Shown here one piece after another: positions 18,134 through 29,250 of a stretch of 44,331 nt of DNA. Made by a program: the position numbers and the translations under genes. The stretch covers positions 1 through 44,331 of the forward strand of contig JAISTS010000002.1 of NCBI GenBank assembly GCA_031272455.1, read 5' to 3'. This DNA comes from Tannerella sp. Lineage in GTDB: Bacteria; Bacteroidota; Bacteroidia; Bacteroidales; Tannerellaceae. The stretch's first letter is position 1; every line of letters begins with the position of its first letter. The notes under the pieces are model-generated. The model saw nothing but the letters and a program-made list of their open reading frames with translations, made no database searches and was not told where the DNA came from.

Positions 18134-20623
18134 TTATTTGCTTTGGATGGTCAGCGCGGCTTTCTGCAGTCCTTTTGCTGAGGCTTCAAACCGTATATCC
18201 CCTGCTTTTTCGGCTGACTGAACGATGGCGACAAGCTGTCCTTTGAAAACGCTCATCTTCGGCAGGTGGAACTGTTCCGTATTTGTAGCGTCGCCGTTAG
18301 CCGCAGCGCGGTAGCTGCCTGCACCCGACACCTTGAAACTGATGCTGTTGTCGGCATCCGGACAGAGATTGCCGTCTTTATCGACGACCCTGACGGTGAT
18401 GAACGACAGGTCTTTACCGTTGGCGTCCAAGACGTTGCGGTCGGTTGACAATTCCAAATGATGCGGTTTACCGGCTGTGCGCACTTCTTTTTCCGCAACA
18501 GCTTTGCCGTCTTTATCATACGCCACTACCTTTATCACGCCCGGCTCATATTTCGCATCGAGCCACATCAGGCGATAACGACGCTGGCGCGAAAGATTAT
18601 CCTGCGCCTCCTTATTGTCGGTCGCCGCCGCCGTCATACTCTCGTCTTTCGTCATCCGCCCCTGACTTTTGCCGTTGATAAACAGCTCGGCAGAGGGATA
18701 ATTGGTGTAAACGAACACCGGCGTAACCTGCCCTTCACGCCCGTGCCAGGTCCAGTGTGGCAGGATATGCAACGTCTCTTCATCGGGATTCCAATGGCTG
18801 CGGTAGAGATAAAAACGGTCTTTAGGGATACCTGCAAGGTCGATTATCCCAAACATCGAGCTGTGGTTGGGCCAACGGCTATAATAAGGCGTCGGCTCGC
18901 CGAGATAATCAAATCCCGTCCACACAAACTCGCCGATACACCACGGATAATCATCGTGTTGTACAAAATCATCGTCCGGCAGATTCGACCAGCCCGGCTC
19001 TTCCATATCGTAGCTGTTGCACTGCCCGTCGTCGTGCATCGGGCGCGTAGTGCGTTGAACGGGGAAGTAATACACTCCACGGGAGCTGATTGTCGAAGCC
19101 GTTTCGCTGCCCATTACTATCCTCTGTGCCAGCTCTTTATACGCCTGCTGATAGAATTGCAGGCGATAGTTGAAGCCCACCACATCCATTGTCGAGGCGA
19201 AATGGCTCTTCATCGCAGCTTCAGCGCGGTCGATACCCATAGTTACCTTGCGTGTCGGATCTTCGCGATGGCAAATATCCTGCAGGAAACGCGCCGTGCG
19301 GACGCCTTCCGCATTTTCCTGCCCGGGCACCTCGTTACCGATGCTCCACATTACGACAGACGCATTGTTGCGATAATTGTGAATCATATTAACAAGGTCT
19401 TTTTCAGCCCATTCGGCGAAGTATTTGTTGTATCCGTTACGCATTTTCGGGAATTGCCATTCGTCGAACGACTCAACCATCATCATGAATCCCATCTCGT
19501 CGCACAACTCGACAAGCTCCGGTGCAGGCATATTGTGCGAAGTGCGTATCGCATTGCAACCCATATCTTTAAGTATAGTCAACTGCCGACGTAAAGCGCT
19601 GACATTAACAGCCGCGCCGAGCGGACCAAGGTCGTGATGATTGCATACGCCACGAAACTTTATCGTTTTGCCGTTCAGGAACATACCTTTGTCGGGAATG
19701 ATTTCGAGCGTACGGATGCCAAAGCGCGTCGAATACTCGTCTTTCAGCGTTCCTCCGACGTAAAGTTTTGATACGGCGGTATATAACGACGGGGTTTCGG
19801 GCGACCACAAAGCGGGTTGCTCAACCGTCATTGTCTGGTCGAAAGTGTTGTCGTCGAACCGTCCGAGCGTTGATTCCGTGCGACTTACGACCTTTTTACC
19901 CGCATCCTGAATCTCCGTAACCAAGCGCAGGTCTGACGGCATAGCGCCTGTGTATTCGACTTTGGTTTTCAGGTTTACTTTGGCATAATCGCTTCGTACT
20001 GTGGGAGTTATCAGATACGTTCCCCAGACCGGAATATGCACATCGTCGGTTATGATGATATGCACGTTGCGGTACAAGCCTGCGCCCGGATACCAACGCG
20101 CCGACTCGGGATAGTTTTCGAGCCTGACAGCCAGAACATTGCCCGTAGCTTTCAGATACGGAGTGATGTCGAAATGGAAACTGTTGTAGCCATAAGCCCA
20201 ATGACCGACCTCCGTGCCGTTCAGATAAACGCGGGCGTTGCTCATCGCGCCGTCGAACAGGATGGACGCTTTCTTTCCCGCACCAAACGCCGAGGCGTCG
20301 AAATGCAACCTGTACCAGCCGACACCGACAAACGGCAAACCGCCCGTACGCCCCGACTTCATCGAAGCCTTGGTCTCACCATCCTGCGTGATTGCAACCA
20401 TCTGAGCATCAGCTTCGCCATCGAACGGACCGTAAATAGCCCAGTCGTGAGGCACCGTAACCGACTGCCATTTTGCGTCGTCAAAAGCCGTCTGTACAGC
20501 TTCAGGAACATCGCCTTTGGTGAATTTCCAGTTTTTCTCAAGTGTGAACGAAGTCCGTGTTTGCGCCATAGTTGCCAACGCGCAGAAGCAGACCGTAAAT
20601 AAGCATAAAATTGTCTTTTTCAT
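18134..20623 (-). CDS. Glycoside hydrolase family 2 (beta-galactosidase-like), secreted
   Basis: Signal peptide MKKTILCLFTVCFCALATMAQ; catalytic GNEVPGQ and GSETASTIS regions; DUF4982-like segment VYTNYPSAELFINGKSQGR. Confidence 0.92.
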   Translation of the reverse strand: MKKTILCLFTVCFCALATMAQTRTSFTLEKNWKFTKGDVPEAVQTAFDDAKWQSVTVPHDWAIYGPFDGEADAQMVAITQDGETKASMKSGRTGGLPFVGVGWYRLHFDASAFGAGKKASILFDGAMSNARVYLNGTEVGHWAYGYNSFHFDITPYLKATGNVLAVRLENYPESARWYPGAGLYRNVHIIITDDVHIPVWGTYLITPTVRSDYAKVNLKTKVEYTGAMPSDLRLVTEIQDAGKKVVSRTESTLGRFDDNTFDQTMTVEQPALWSPETPSLYTAVSKLYVGGTLKDEYSTRFGIRTLEIIPDKGMFLNGKTIKFRGVCNHHDLGPLGAAVNVSALRRQLTILKDMGCNAIRTSHNMPAPELVELCDEMGFMMMVESFDEWQFPKMRNGYNKYFAEWAEKDLVNMIHNYRNNASVVMWSIGNEVPGQENAEGVRTARFLQDICHREDPTRKVTMGIDRAEAAMKSHFASTMDVVGFNYRLQFYQQAYKELAQRIVMGSETASTISSRGVYYFPVQRTTRPMHDDGQCNSYDMEEPGWSNLPDDDFVQHDDYPWCIGEFVWTGFDYLGEPTPYYSRWPNHSSMFGIIDLAGIPKDRFYLYRSHWNPDEETLHILPHWTWHGREGQVTPVFVYTNYPSAELFINGKSQGRMTKDESMTAAATDNKEAQDNLSRQRRYRLMWLDAKYEPGVIKVVAYDKDGKAVAEKEVRTAGKPHHLELSTDRNVLDANGKDLSFITVRVVDKDGNLCPDADNSISFKVSGAGSYRAAANGDATNTEQFHLPKMSVFKGQLVAIVQSAEKAGDIRFEASAKGLQKAALTIQSK

Positions 20624-20627
20624 TGTT

Positions 20628-21854
20628 TTATCGTTTTTTGTATTTATCGTATTTCCCATTAATTATGACGTCTTTAACCGCTTCGAGATAGCCGAAACCG
20701 TTCTTCATATCGGGCAACAGATAGCTGCCTTCGACCCACTCGTTCCACGCATTGATGGTAATCAGGCGGGGTTGTTCGGGATGGCTGTCGGCATATTCTT
20801 TTGCTTTCTGCAACAGCAGGGCAAAACTTTCGGGTGTATTATTATAATGTACGACGTCGTGAACGCCCTTAGCCGGAAAGCGCGGCGTGTCGTCCCATCC
20901 TATTGATACACACGGAAATAGAGGCACGTCAAGAATAGCATCCATCTGCTCGCGTATCGCTCTCGAATTGGCGCCGTAAACAAGATAATCCTCGCTGATC
21001 CCACCCATATTATACATTGCTACACTGTTGAACCCCATAGCATTAACATTTTCGGCAAATCGTTGGGCACTCTCAGCCGACATCAGCGAGCCGCCGCCCT
21101 GATTCCACTGGATATGAAGCCCCGGAAATCCGGCTTTCTGCACCTCCTCGCGAAAATAATCAAGCGCTTTGCGTGTCTCGTCAAGGCTACCGCCGAAGCT
21201 CTCTTTCAGTTTGTCGATGCTGAAGATCGAAAACACCGGTTCGCCATTGATTTTGAAATAGTTTGGCTGCTTAAAATATTGCTGTATAACGCGCTCGACG
21301 ATTATTTTATAGTTTTCCCAATCGACTTTCGAGTTCCAAAGAATGTCTTCGCGGTCTTTATAGCGGTGCACATTCCAGTAATTATATTTCACGTCGTGGT
21401 TTGCCCACATAATATAAAACTGCATTTTGCTGTTGTTCGACGCCTTGAGGAAGCCGTCGTTGAGAGCGCTTTCGAGGTAGGGACCGTTCTCGTACCAGTA
21501 CCAGTCGTACACGAACACGTTCACGCCATGGTCGGTCGCCACGTCAATCCACCGTTCAACCACTTTCGGGTCATTGTCCAATTCGTAGCCCCAAAACGGC
21601 TGACGCGGCTGATAATGCCCTTCAAAACGGGGATTGCCCTTTTTTATCACTTCCCATTCGCCTATGCCTTCGTCCCATAGCATCTTATGTCCAAGAGGAT
21701 CGTCGTGGCACGAGGGCCAGATATACGCAGCTACATAATACTGATTATCTGCATATTCGTCCAAATAAACAACTTCGGTTTTCTGTACTTTAGCGCAAGA
21801 AAAACAGAAGCACAAAGCCAACGCCATCAAATTCAACCAAATATTTTTCATCAT
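20628..21854 (-). CDS. WbsX/GH99-like lipoprotein
   Basis: Lipobox-like LCFCFSCAK; YVAAYIWPSCHDDP...FWGYELDNDPKVVERWIDVATDHGVNVFVYDWYWYENGPYLESAL and ITINAWNEWVEGSYLLPD are characteristic of the WbsX (GH99-like) family. Confidence 0.85.
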   Translation of the reverse strand: MMKNIWLNLMALALCFCFSCAKVQKTEVVYLDEYADNQYYVAAYIWPSCHDDPLGHKMLWDEGIGEWEVIKKGNPRFEGHYQPRQPFWGYELDNDPKVVERWIDVATDHGVNVFVYDWYWYENGPYLESALNDGFLKASNNSKMQFYIMWANHDVKYNYWNVHRYKDREDILWNSKVDWENYKIIVERVIQQYFKQPNYFKINGEPVFSIFSIDKLKESFGGSLDETRKALDYFREEVQKAGFPGLHIQWNQGGGSLMSAESAQRFAENVNAMGFNSVAMYNMGGISEDYLVYGANSRAIREQMDAILDVPLFPCVSIGWDDTPRFPAKGVHDVVHYNNTPESFALLLQKAKEYADSHPEQPRLITINAWNEWVEGSYLLPDMKNGFGYLEAVKDVIINGKYDKYKKR

Positions 21855-21861
21855 ATTATAT

Positions 21862-21900
21862 TTTAATTCTCAATTCTTAATTCTCAATTCTCAATTAATT
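21862..21900. repeat. Intergenic low-complexity TTAATTCTCAATTC repeat
   Basis: tttaattctcaattcttaattctcaattctcaattaatt; inverse-orientation relative of the tract at 7476-7505. Confidence 0.5.
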
Positions 21901-23446
21901 AAGTTCCCCAAGTTTCCCGATCCAGATTTCGATAATGAATAGCTTCGGCAAGATGGTTAGAGCGGATATCGGGGGCGCCTTCGAGGTCGGCAATCGTTCG
22001 CGACACCTTCAAAATTCTGTCGTAAGCCCTGGCTGACAGGCTCAACTGCAACATTGCGTTTTTCAGCATTTGCAATCCAGCCTCATCTGGAACGGCATAT
22101 TTGTGCAGTTGCTTCGACGACATCTGCGCGTTACAATGCGTACCTTCGTCATTTTCAAAGCGTTTGTTCTGTATCTCGCGGGCGTGGATGACCCTTTCGC
22201 GGATAGCTGCACTTGGCTCGGCAGGGCGCTGTTCCGAAATTTTCTCAAACGGGACGGGGACGATTTCTATCTGAATATCAATGCGATCCAACAACGGACC
22301 TGATATGCGATTCATATATTTCTGCACGCTGCCCGGAACGCAAAGACACTGACGGTCAGGATGATTGTAATAGCCGCAGGGACAGGGATTCATCGAGGCG
22401 ACGAGCATAAAACTTGCCGGATAATCGACTGCAAACCGCGCCCGCGAGATGCCTATCCGTCTGTCTTCGAGCGGCTGACGCAGCACTTCGAGCACGCTGC
22501 GATTGAACTCCGGCAGCTCATCGAGAAACAGCACCCCGTTGTGCGCAAGGCTTATTTCGCCGGGTTGCGGAAAGGCGCCACCGCCAACCATCGCCACGTC
22601 CGAGATCGTGTGATGAGGCGAACGAAACGGACGCTGAGCCAGCAAGGATGTGTTGCGGTCAACTTTTCCGGCTACGGAATGGATTTTTGTCGTTTCGAGA
22701 GCTTCCTGCAGAGTAAACGGCGGGAGTATGGATGGTAAACGCTTAGCCATCATTGACTTACCGCTACCCGGAGGACCTATCATTATCAGGTTGTGCCCGC
22801 CGGCAGCCGCCACTTCGAGAGCGCGTTTAACATTTTCCTGCCCGCGCACTTCCGAAAAGTCGAAATCGAACATCTGCTGACGTGCGTAAAACTCTTCACG
22901 CGTATTGACGACCGTCTTTTCCAGTTCGCCCTTGCCGCTGAAAAAATCTATCACTTCCTTGATATTTTCGGCTCCATAAACGTCGATATTATTGACTACA
23001 GCGGCTTCGCGGACATTCTGTTTCGGCACAATCAAACCTTCAAACCCGTCTTCGCGAGCCTTGATAGCTATTGGCAGGGCGCCTTTGACAGCTTGCAGGC
23101 TGCCGTCGAGCGACAACTCCCCCATCAGCATTATTTTTTCCAATTTCGAGGGGGCATCGGCGCCTAACTCATTGGCTGCCGCGAGGATACCTATCGCTAA
23201 AGGCAAATCATACGCCGAGCCTTCCTTGCGAATATCGGCAGGCGCCATATTGACGACAATGCGGTTGCGGGGAAAATTCAGCCCGTTGACCTGCAGGGCA
23301 GAAATTATCCGCTCGTGGCTCTCGCGCACAGCTATATCCGGCAGTCCTACAAGGAAGAACTGGATACCTTTCGTGCAGCTGACTTCTATGGTTATCAGCG
23401 TTGCCGAAATGCCTTGAACGGCAGCAGCATACGTCTTTACCAGCAT
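21899..23446 (-). CDS. YifB family Mg chelatase-like AAA ATPase (ComM-like)
   Basis: GPPGSGKSMMAKRLPSILPP, FRSPHHTISDVAMVGGG, NPCPCGYYNHPDRQC. Confidence 0.94.
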   Translation of the reverse strand: MLVKTYAAAVQGISATLITIEVSCTKGIQFFLVGLPDIAVRESHERIISALQVNGLNFPRNRIVVNMAPADIRKEGSAYDLPLAIGILAAANELGADAPSKLEKIMLMGELSLDGSLQAVKGALPIAIKAREDGFEGLIVPKQNVREAAVVNNIDVYGAENIKEVIDFFSGKGELEKTVVNTREEFYARQQMFDFDFSEVRGQENVKRALEVAAAGGHNLIMIGPPGSGKSMMAKRLPSILPPFTLQEALETTKIHSVAGKVDRNTSLLAQRPFRSPHHTISDVAMVGGGAFPQPGEISLAHNGVLFLDELPEFNRSVLEVLRQPLEDRRIGISRARFAVDYPASFMLVASMNPCPCGYYNHPDRQCLCVPGSVQKYMNRISGPLLDRIDIQIEIVPVPFEKISEQRPAEPSAAIRERVIHAREIQNKRFENDEGTHCNAQMSSKQLHKYAVPDEAGLQMLKNAMLQLSLSARAYDRILKVSRTIADLEGAPDIRSNHLAEAIHYRNLDRETWGT

Positions 23447-23452
23447 AATATT

Positions 23453-24544
23453 TTATTCTTTTGCGGGAAGCAATTCGCCGAGTTTCTGCCTCAGCTCTAT
23501 CCCGTTATCTGTTTTCAAAACTATCTTCCCCTCTTTGTCGATCAGATAGCACAGGGGAATGGAACCAACATTGTATGTATCAATCATTTCTATCGTCTGA
23601 CCGGCTGAATCGGTAACGACATTCCAGCGGATAGGGTCGGCGCTGACGGCGCTGCGGATTTCCGCCGAGTTCTCGTCGAGACAGAACAGCAGCACATTGA
23701 CCGAATCGCGAGGAAAAACATTCACCGTCTCGTCGAGAAACAAATCCTTCGTATGGCACAAATCGCCCCACATCGAGACGAATGCCAGAATAGTGTAACG
23801 ACGACTTAAAGAGCTTGTGTTATAAGTCTTTCCGAAAATATCGCGGACAGTAAAGTCGGGCGCCTGCGCTCCCGTTTCAGTCTTTTTAGCCTTCTCGACA
23901 AACGATTTCATCTCGCGGACAACAAAAAAGTCGCTCAAGCGGGGATCGAGCACAGAAAGCAGTGTATCAGTCAGTTGCAGGCTTTCCGTATCGGAAAAAT
24001 ATTTCTTCAGTATGACAGCCGAGCCTCGTTTGTCGGGATGTTTGCGGATAAACTGTTCGGCGCGGCGGCGTAATTCGTTTCCGAGGTTAAACAGTCGTTG
24101 CTCATCGCCGTTGCTAAACGTCCGTTCATCGTTGCGCATAGCAAATTCGGCGCTTTCTTTCAGCAGCGTAGCGGCATCGTGGCTAAACTGTGTCAGCGTC
24201 TCGTTTATCTCGCCCCCGCGTATTTCGGCAAGTTCGGGATAGCGGGCGTCGCCTGTAACGCTCATTTTGGCGTATGGCTCAAGCCAAACCGTAATCCAGC
24301 TCGAATAGTCATTGTAGTAGAGCGTCATCGAGTTGAAACCTTCGGACTGTTGATTGAGCGTAAATTCGCCCTGACCGCTGTATGCCAAAGTATCGATTAT
24401 CTTCATATCCGACGCCTCAAAAACGGCATAAACGGTCTGTTCGGGCAAATTGCTGAGGTTCACCTTTACCCTGTAAGCCATTCTGTCGCCGCACGAAACA
24501 AGCAATGCAACGATCAAAGCCGGAAAAATAATATTCTTTAACAT
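23453..24544 (-). CDS. TlpA-like thioredoxin-fold lipoprotein (DUF4369-like N-terminus)
   Basis: Lipobox ALLVSCGD; C-terminal ETGAQAPDFTVRDIFGKTYNTSSLSRRYTILAFVSMWGDLC...NVGSIPLCYLIDKEGKIV. Confidence 0.8.
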   Translation of the reverse strand: MLKNIIFPALIVALLVSCGDRMAYRVKVNLSNLPEQTVYAVFEASDMKIIDTLAYSGQGEFTLNQQSEGFNSMTLYYNDYSSWITVWLEPYAKMSVTGDARYPELAEIRGGEINETLTQFSHDAATLLKESAEFAMRNDERTFSNGDEQRLFNLGNELRRRAEQFIRKHPDKRGSAVILKKYFSDTESLQLTDTLLSVLDPRLSDFFVVREMKSFVEKAKKTETGAQAPDFTVRDIFGKTYNTSSLSRRYTILAFVSMWGDLCHTKDLFLDETVNVFPRDSVNVLLFCLDENSAEIRSAVSADPIRWNVVTDSAGQTIEMIDTYNVGSIPLCYLIDKEGKIVLKTDNGIELRQKLGELLPAKE

Positions 24545-24642
24545 CAGGATTTAACCGATTTTTCAGGCGGTAAAGATATATAAAAAAATTAAAATAAATT
24601 TATTTTTGTAATAAAATTTGCAGGCGGTCGGTCGCAAATGAA

Positions 24643-24670
24643 AAACGCGGAACCTCACGGTCCCGCGTTT
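24643..24670 (-). terminator. Rho-independent terminator for pckA
   Basis: On minus: AAACGCGGGACCGTGAGGTTCCGCGTTTTT hairpin with T-tract. Confidence 0.7.
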
Positions 24671-24720
24671 AACAAGTTCTAATTTAAACAATTACAGAAT
24701 ATGTATGATTACTAAATTAG

Positions 24721-26328
24721 TTATAATTTCGGTCCGGCGGCGACGAGCGATTTGCCGAGGTCGTTGCCGGTGAATTTGTCGAAGTTCTTGATAAACCGTC
24801 CTGCGAGGTCTTTTGCCTTTTCTTCCCACTGTGCAGGCGAGGCGTAGGTGTCGCGCGGGTCGAGGATTTTCGGGTCAACGCCCGGCAGCGCTGTCGGTAC
24901 AACGAAGTTGAAGTACGGGATGGTTTTCGTCGGGGCTTTGTCGATCGAGCCGTCGAGGATGGCGTCGATGATGCCGCGCGTATCTTTGATTGAGATACGT
25001 TTGCCCGAGCCGTTCCAGCCTGTGTTCACGAGATATGCCGTTGCGCCTGAGATTTTCATTTTCTTTACCAGCTCTTCGCCGTATTTCGTCGGGTGGAGCG
25101 ACAGGAATGCTGCGCCGAAGCAAGCCGAGAAGGTGGGCGTAGGCTCGGTGATACCGCGTTCCGTACCTGCCAATTTTGCCGTGAAGCCCGACAGGAAGTA
25201 ATACTGCGTCTGTTCAGGTGTCAGGATGGATACGGGAGGCAGCACGCCGAATGCGTCAGCCGAAAGGAAGATGACTTTCTTGGCGTGGTCGCCTTTCGAT
25301 ACCGGCTTAACGATGTTCACGATATGGTTTATCGGGTACGACACGCGCGTATTTTCGGTTACGCTCTTGTCTGAGAAATCAATTTTGCCGTCTTTGTCAA
25401 CGGTTACGTTTTCGAGCAGTGCATCGCGGCGGATAGCGTTGTAGATGTCAGGCTCAGCTTCTTTCGAGAGGTTGATGACCTTGGCATAGCAGCCGCCTTC
25501 AAAGTTGAACACGCCGTCGTTGTCCCAGCCGTGCTCGTCGTCGCCGATGAGGAGGCGTTTCGGGTCGGTCGAGAGCGTTGTCTTGCCTGTGCCCGACAGT
25601 CCGAAGAACACAGCCGTTTCTTTGCCCTGCAAGTTGGTGTTGGCGGAGCAGTGCATCGACGCCATTCCCTGCAACGGCAGCAGATAGTTCATATACGAGA
25701 ACATACCTTTCTTCATTTCGCCGCCGTACCATGTGTTCAGGATGACCTGTATTTTCTCGGTCAGGTTGAAGACGACAGCCGTTTCCGAGTTGAGACCCAG
25801 CTCTTTGTAGTTCTCGACCTTGGCTTTCGATGCGTTCATCACCACGAAATCGGGTTCGCCGAAGTTTGCCAGCTCGGCAGCCGACGGGCGGATAAACATA
25901 TTGGTAACGAAATGCGCCTGCCATGCCACTTCCATGATGAAGCGGATTTTGAGCCGCGAGTTCTCGTTTGCGCCGCAAAAAGCATCGACAACATACAGTT
26001 TCTTGTCCGATAACTCTTTGGTAGCTATTGCTTTGAGGGCTTTCCACGCCTCAGTGGTTACGGGTTTATTGTCGTTCTTGTATGCGTCCGATGTCCACCA
26101 GATAGTGTCTTTGGTTGTGTCATCGTAAACAAAAAATTTGTCTTTCGGCGAGCGACCTGTGTAAACGCCCGTCATCACATTAACTGCATCGAGTTCAGTC
26201 AGTTGGCCTTTTTCAAAGCCTTCAAGACCCGGTTTCATCTCTTCTGCAAACAATACTTCATACGAAGGATTGTGAACGATTTCAGTTACGCCTGAAATTC
26301 CGTACTTACTTAAATCCAATTTTGCCAT
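24721..26328 (-). CDS. pckA: Phosphoenolpyruvate carboxykinase (ATP)
   Basis: [48 protein letters not shown]. Confidence 0.96.
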   Translation of the reverse strand: MAKLDLSKYGISGVTEIVHNPSYEVLFAEEMKPGLEGFEKGQLTELDAVNVMTGVYTGRSPKDKFFVYDDTTKDTIWWTSDAYKNDNKPVTTEAWKALKAIATKELSDKKLYVVDAFCGANENSRLKIRFIMEVAWQAHFVTNMFIRPSAAELANFGEPDFVVMNASKAKVENYKELGLNSETAVVFNLTEKIQVILNTWYGGEMKKGMFSYMNYLLPLQGMASMHCSANTNLQGKETAVFFGLSGTGKTTLSTDPKRLLIGDDEHGWDNDGVFNFEGGCYAKVINLSKEAEPDIYNAIRRDALLENVTVDKDGKIDFSDKSVTENTRVSYPINHIVNIVKPVSKGDHAKKVIFLSADAFGVLPPVSILTPEQTQYYFLSGFTAKLAGTERGITEPTPTFSACFGAAFLSLHPTKYGEELVKKMKISGATAYLVNTGWNGSGKRISIKDTRGIIDAILDGSIDKAPTKTIPYFNFVVPTALPGVDPKILDPRDTYASPAQWEEKAKDLAGRFIKNFDKFTGNDLGKSLVAAGPKL

Positions 26329-26483
26329 TTTATTAAAAATTAATCGTTTATAATATTTTTATTTATACTCTTCAGCGGTTTTTGACCTATTAAAAATAAC
26401 CTTCGCTTTCGCGATACAAAATTACAGCTTTTTTTTGAAAAAATGACGTATTTACGGTTTTTTTTCAGGATTTGACTTGTTTT

Positions 26484-26519
26484 AATAAAAAACCCGGTAT
26501 CCTCGCGGACTCCGGGTTT
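26484..26519 (-). terminator. Rho-independent terminator downstream of the 897-aa surface protein gene
   Basis: AAACCCGG (26490-26497) pairs with CCGGGTTT (26512-26519); T-run when read on minus. Confidence 0.75.
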
Positions 26520-26556
26520 AATTTCGTGTAAAAAAAATCAAAATTTGTTCTTCTAT

Positions 26557-29250
26557 TTACTTGATGACAATTTTGTAACTTGCGCCGTCGCCTGTCTTGA
26601 CGATATAAAATCCTGCGGGCAGCGGTGTCGATACTGTTTCGCCTTTCAGGACGGGTATGGTCATCACTTTCAAGCCTGTTTCGGCATAGACTGTCGCTAT
26701 GCCGCTTGTTGCAGATCCGACATACAGACGCCGTCCGTCAGCCCAGACCTTGCCGTTCTCGACAGCTTCGTCCGCCGTGGTGAACGTTATCTGCACATCG
26801 ACAGGCTCCTGTATCTCGTAAATCGTTATCGTATAGGATCCGTCGCGCGTATTTGGCGCAGTGATTTTTATTCCTTCGGTGTCGCTGACTAATTTGCGAT
26901 TGGTGGCGACAACGAGCTGCAGATCAGCGTTTCTGCCAAGCGGAGTTATCGTAAATGTGAAATTATCGCGGCTATTGATACGATAGACGCCGGGCGCGGG
27001 ATTGATAACGACGCCTTCGATCTCCGGCAGCGTTACCGTCCTGATGAGCGGCGGGATTACTATGCCATCCCTGAGCCAAACCGTATCTATCGGGAAGCAG
27101 GTATTCGGTTCGCGCAACAGCACAAAGCCCTCTTCGCCTATCTCGTCAAGCTCCCATTGCGTGAATGGCAGTGTGTTGAGACGCCAGTAATCCTGTCCGT
27201 TGACGCTTCGGTGCAGCATCGGCGAGCCATTGGTTACGCCAAGGTCGGCTGTAGCTCCGTAGTAGTCAGTTCCCATATCGTAAACAGGGTCGTAGGTAGC
27301 GTGCTTATACAGAGGCGAATAGAATATCGTGTCCGAGCCGCCTGCCGGTATGCTTATCACAATGCCGACATACTGTCCGTTCTCAAATCCGAGGTAATCG
27401 GCTGAGAGCTTGAAGCGGTAATGGCGGATCGTATCGCTGTAGCCCGTCAGCATTATCGAGTCTTCGGTTGCCGTAAAGGGCGAGAACAGGCGATTGCCTT
27501 CCAGATCCTGCACGGCGGCGCCGTCGATATTGATATATGTTATATGTATGCACGACTGGTTTTGAGCGGCTATCGTGTCGAACCTCATTGTCATCACATA
27601 TTCGTCGCAACCCTCGTACAGGAACTGGTTGCCGTCCTTGTCAACGCCCATATTGTCGAATGTGGTCAGCATATACGGCGTATTGAGGTCGCCTTCCACT
27701 TCGCCAAGGTCGAGATTGGTCAGGAACACTGCCGAGCCGTGGTTGTTGTCGAGCACATAGTTTGTCGTACTGTTTTTCTGAACTGTCTGAGCTACAGCTA
27801 ATTTCAGGTGATACCATTTGCCGGGCATCAGCGAGTCAGCCACAGCCTGCAGTTTATGTGTAAATCCGTCATATTCCATCATATCCTGCCCGACGTGGTT
27901 GTAGCGAAACAGTTGAGGATTGGTCGGGACAAAATAATACCGCGTCGGGAAAGAGCCGGGCGCATCGGGCGCATTGGCGTTAAGCCAGGTAGCAATTCCC
28001 GGAGTGGCATCATAACCGGTAGAAAATCTGTAAGTTAGAGCAGCATGAGATAGATGCATCGTATCTGCAAATGCAATGTCGTAATCTGCCGAAGTCGTTA
28101 CACTGTAAGGATTGGTTGTCATCGTCAGTGTGTACATTGCGTTGGTGATACCCCAGTTAACATAGTCGATACCAACAGGTTTGCCGTCGGGCAGGCGGGC
28201 AATGTTATAGCGATAGTAAACGCCGTTTGCCTTCGTATGCTCCGTTTGCGCTGTCGGGTCGGTCAGTGGAAATGTTGCTGTCGTATTTTCCAGATCGCTG
28301 CCCGGAGGCGAATCGTAGGGACCGGTAACGAAGAATCCGAAAATGTCGTTTGCCTGATACACGCCTTCGGGATATTCATCGCTGGCGAAAACATAGTCGA
28401 AAGTAGCTTTGGATATGGCGGGCTGGAAGTCAAATTCGAGCGTCGAGCCAACCGTCGTCCACATAATATTATCCTGCGTGAGATTGTCGAGGTCGCGGTC
28501 GAACGACTGGTCGGGATTCCACGGACCGTTAGGCTGATGTTTGCGGTAGAACGCGCCGCCGGCAGGCAATCCGGTGGGATTGAACGAACCGTAGCCAAAT
28601 TCCTCCACACCGTGCATAGTGTTCACACCGGCGAGAGTGGGATGCGTCGCCTTGTTATTGGTCATACCGTCGTTCAAACCGTGATTGGTCTTGTTCGGAC
28701 CTTCCGCCATCAGGATTGGACCGGTACCCATCAGCAAGCCTTTGTCGAACTCGAAACCGGCGTTATCGCCATTCTCGAAATAGGCAAGCGAGCGTTCGTT
28801 GGCGTCATACTGAGTTACCACGCCATTGTAGGGCGCACCCGGATGTCCTGCCTGCCCCCAAACGTTATCGTCGGGTATTCGGGGCACTGTCAACCATCCG
28901 GTAGCGGGGTTCCAGTTCCAGCCCGAATGTTCGACGTTCTGGATACGCAGCTGGTCGCTGGGCGTATGCGAGTTAAGTAAAATCCGCCGCACAAGGTCTG
29001 TGGGCGTGTAGCTATGGATCGCCGCATCGCGGTCAACCCATATACTGTTACCCAGCGGCGCACCCGGACGCGCCGCCATATAAGCAGCCGACGGACCGCC
29101 CGAAACGGGGTCGTCGTACGCCATTCGCGTTTCAACTTTGTCGCCCTGCTTGCGCGACGTCGTGTCCTTCTTGACGGGCACGGAAGCGTGTATAAACATT
29201 GCTGATGCTAACACGCTGATAATCGTGATAAATAAAAACCTTCTTCTCAT
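26557..29250 (-). CDS. Secreted surface protein with choice-of-anchor-L-like domain and T9SS-like C-terminus (paralog A)
   Basis: Signal peptide; LEFDFQPAISKATFDYVFASDEYPEGVYQANDIFGFFVTGPYDSPPG; C-terminus ATVYAETGLKVMTIPVLKGETVSTPLPAGFYIVKTGDGASYKIVIK. Confidence 0.85.
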   Translation of the reverse strand: MRRRFLFITIISVLASAMFIHASVPVKKDTTSRKQGDKVETRMAYDDPVSGGPSAAYMAARPGAPLGNSIWVDRDAAIHSYTPTDLVRRILLNSHTPSDQLRIQNVEHSGWNWNPATGWLTVPRIPDDNVWGQAGHPGAPYNGVVTQYDANERSLAYFENGDNAGFEFDKGLLMGTGPILMAEGPNKTNHGLNDGMTNNKATHPTLAGVNTMHGVEEFGYGSFNPTGLPAGGAFYRKHQPNGPWNPDQSFDRDLDNLTQDNIMWTTVGSTLEFDFQPAISKATFDYVFASDEYPEGVYQANDIFGFFVTGPYDSPPGSDLENTTATFPLTDPTAQTEHTKANGVYYRYNIARLPDGKPVGIDYVNWGITNAMYTLTMTTNPYSVTTSADYDIAFADTMHLSHAALTYRFSTGYDATPGIATWLNANAPDAPGSFPTRYYFVPTNPQLFRYNHVGQDMMEYDGFTHKLQAVADSLMPGKWYHLKLAVAQTVQKNSTTNYVLDNNHGSAVFLTNLDLGEVEGDLNTPYMLTTFDNMGVDKDGNQFLYEGCDEYVMTMRFDTIAAQNQSCIHITYINIDGAAVQDLEGNRLFSPFTATEDSIMLTGYSDTIRHYRFKLSADYLGFENGQYVGIVISIPAGGSDTIFYSPLYKHATYDPVYDMGTDYYGATADLGVTNGSPMLHRSVNGQDYWRLNTLPFTQWELDEIGEEGFVLLREPNTCFPIDTVWLRDGIVIPPLIRTVTLPEIEGVVINPAPGVYRINSRDNFTFTITPLGRNADLQLVVATNRKLVSDTEGIKITAPNTRDGSYTITIYEIQEPVDVQITFTTADEAVENGKVWADGRRLYVGSATSGIATVYAETGLKVMTIPVLKGETVSTPLPAGFYIVKTGDGASYKIVIK

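Noticed and set aside
18458-19594. 378-aa plus-strand ORF antisense to the GH2 gene
   Set aside because: Shadow ORF within a clear GH2 coding sequence; composition rich in His/Arg/Ile typical of antisense translation.
28054-28980. 308-aa plus-strand ORF antisense to paralog A
   Set aside because: Antisense shadow of a well-supported secreted protein gene.
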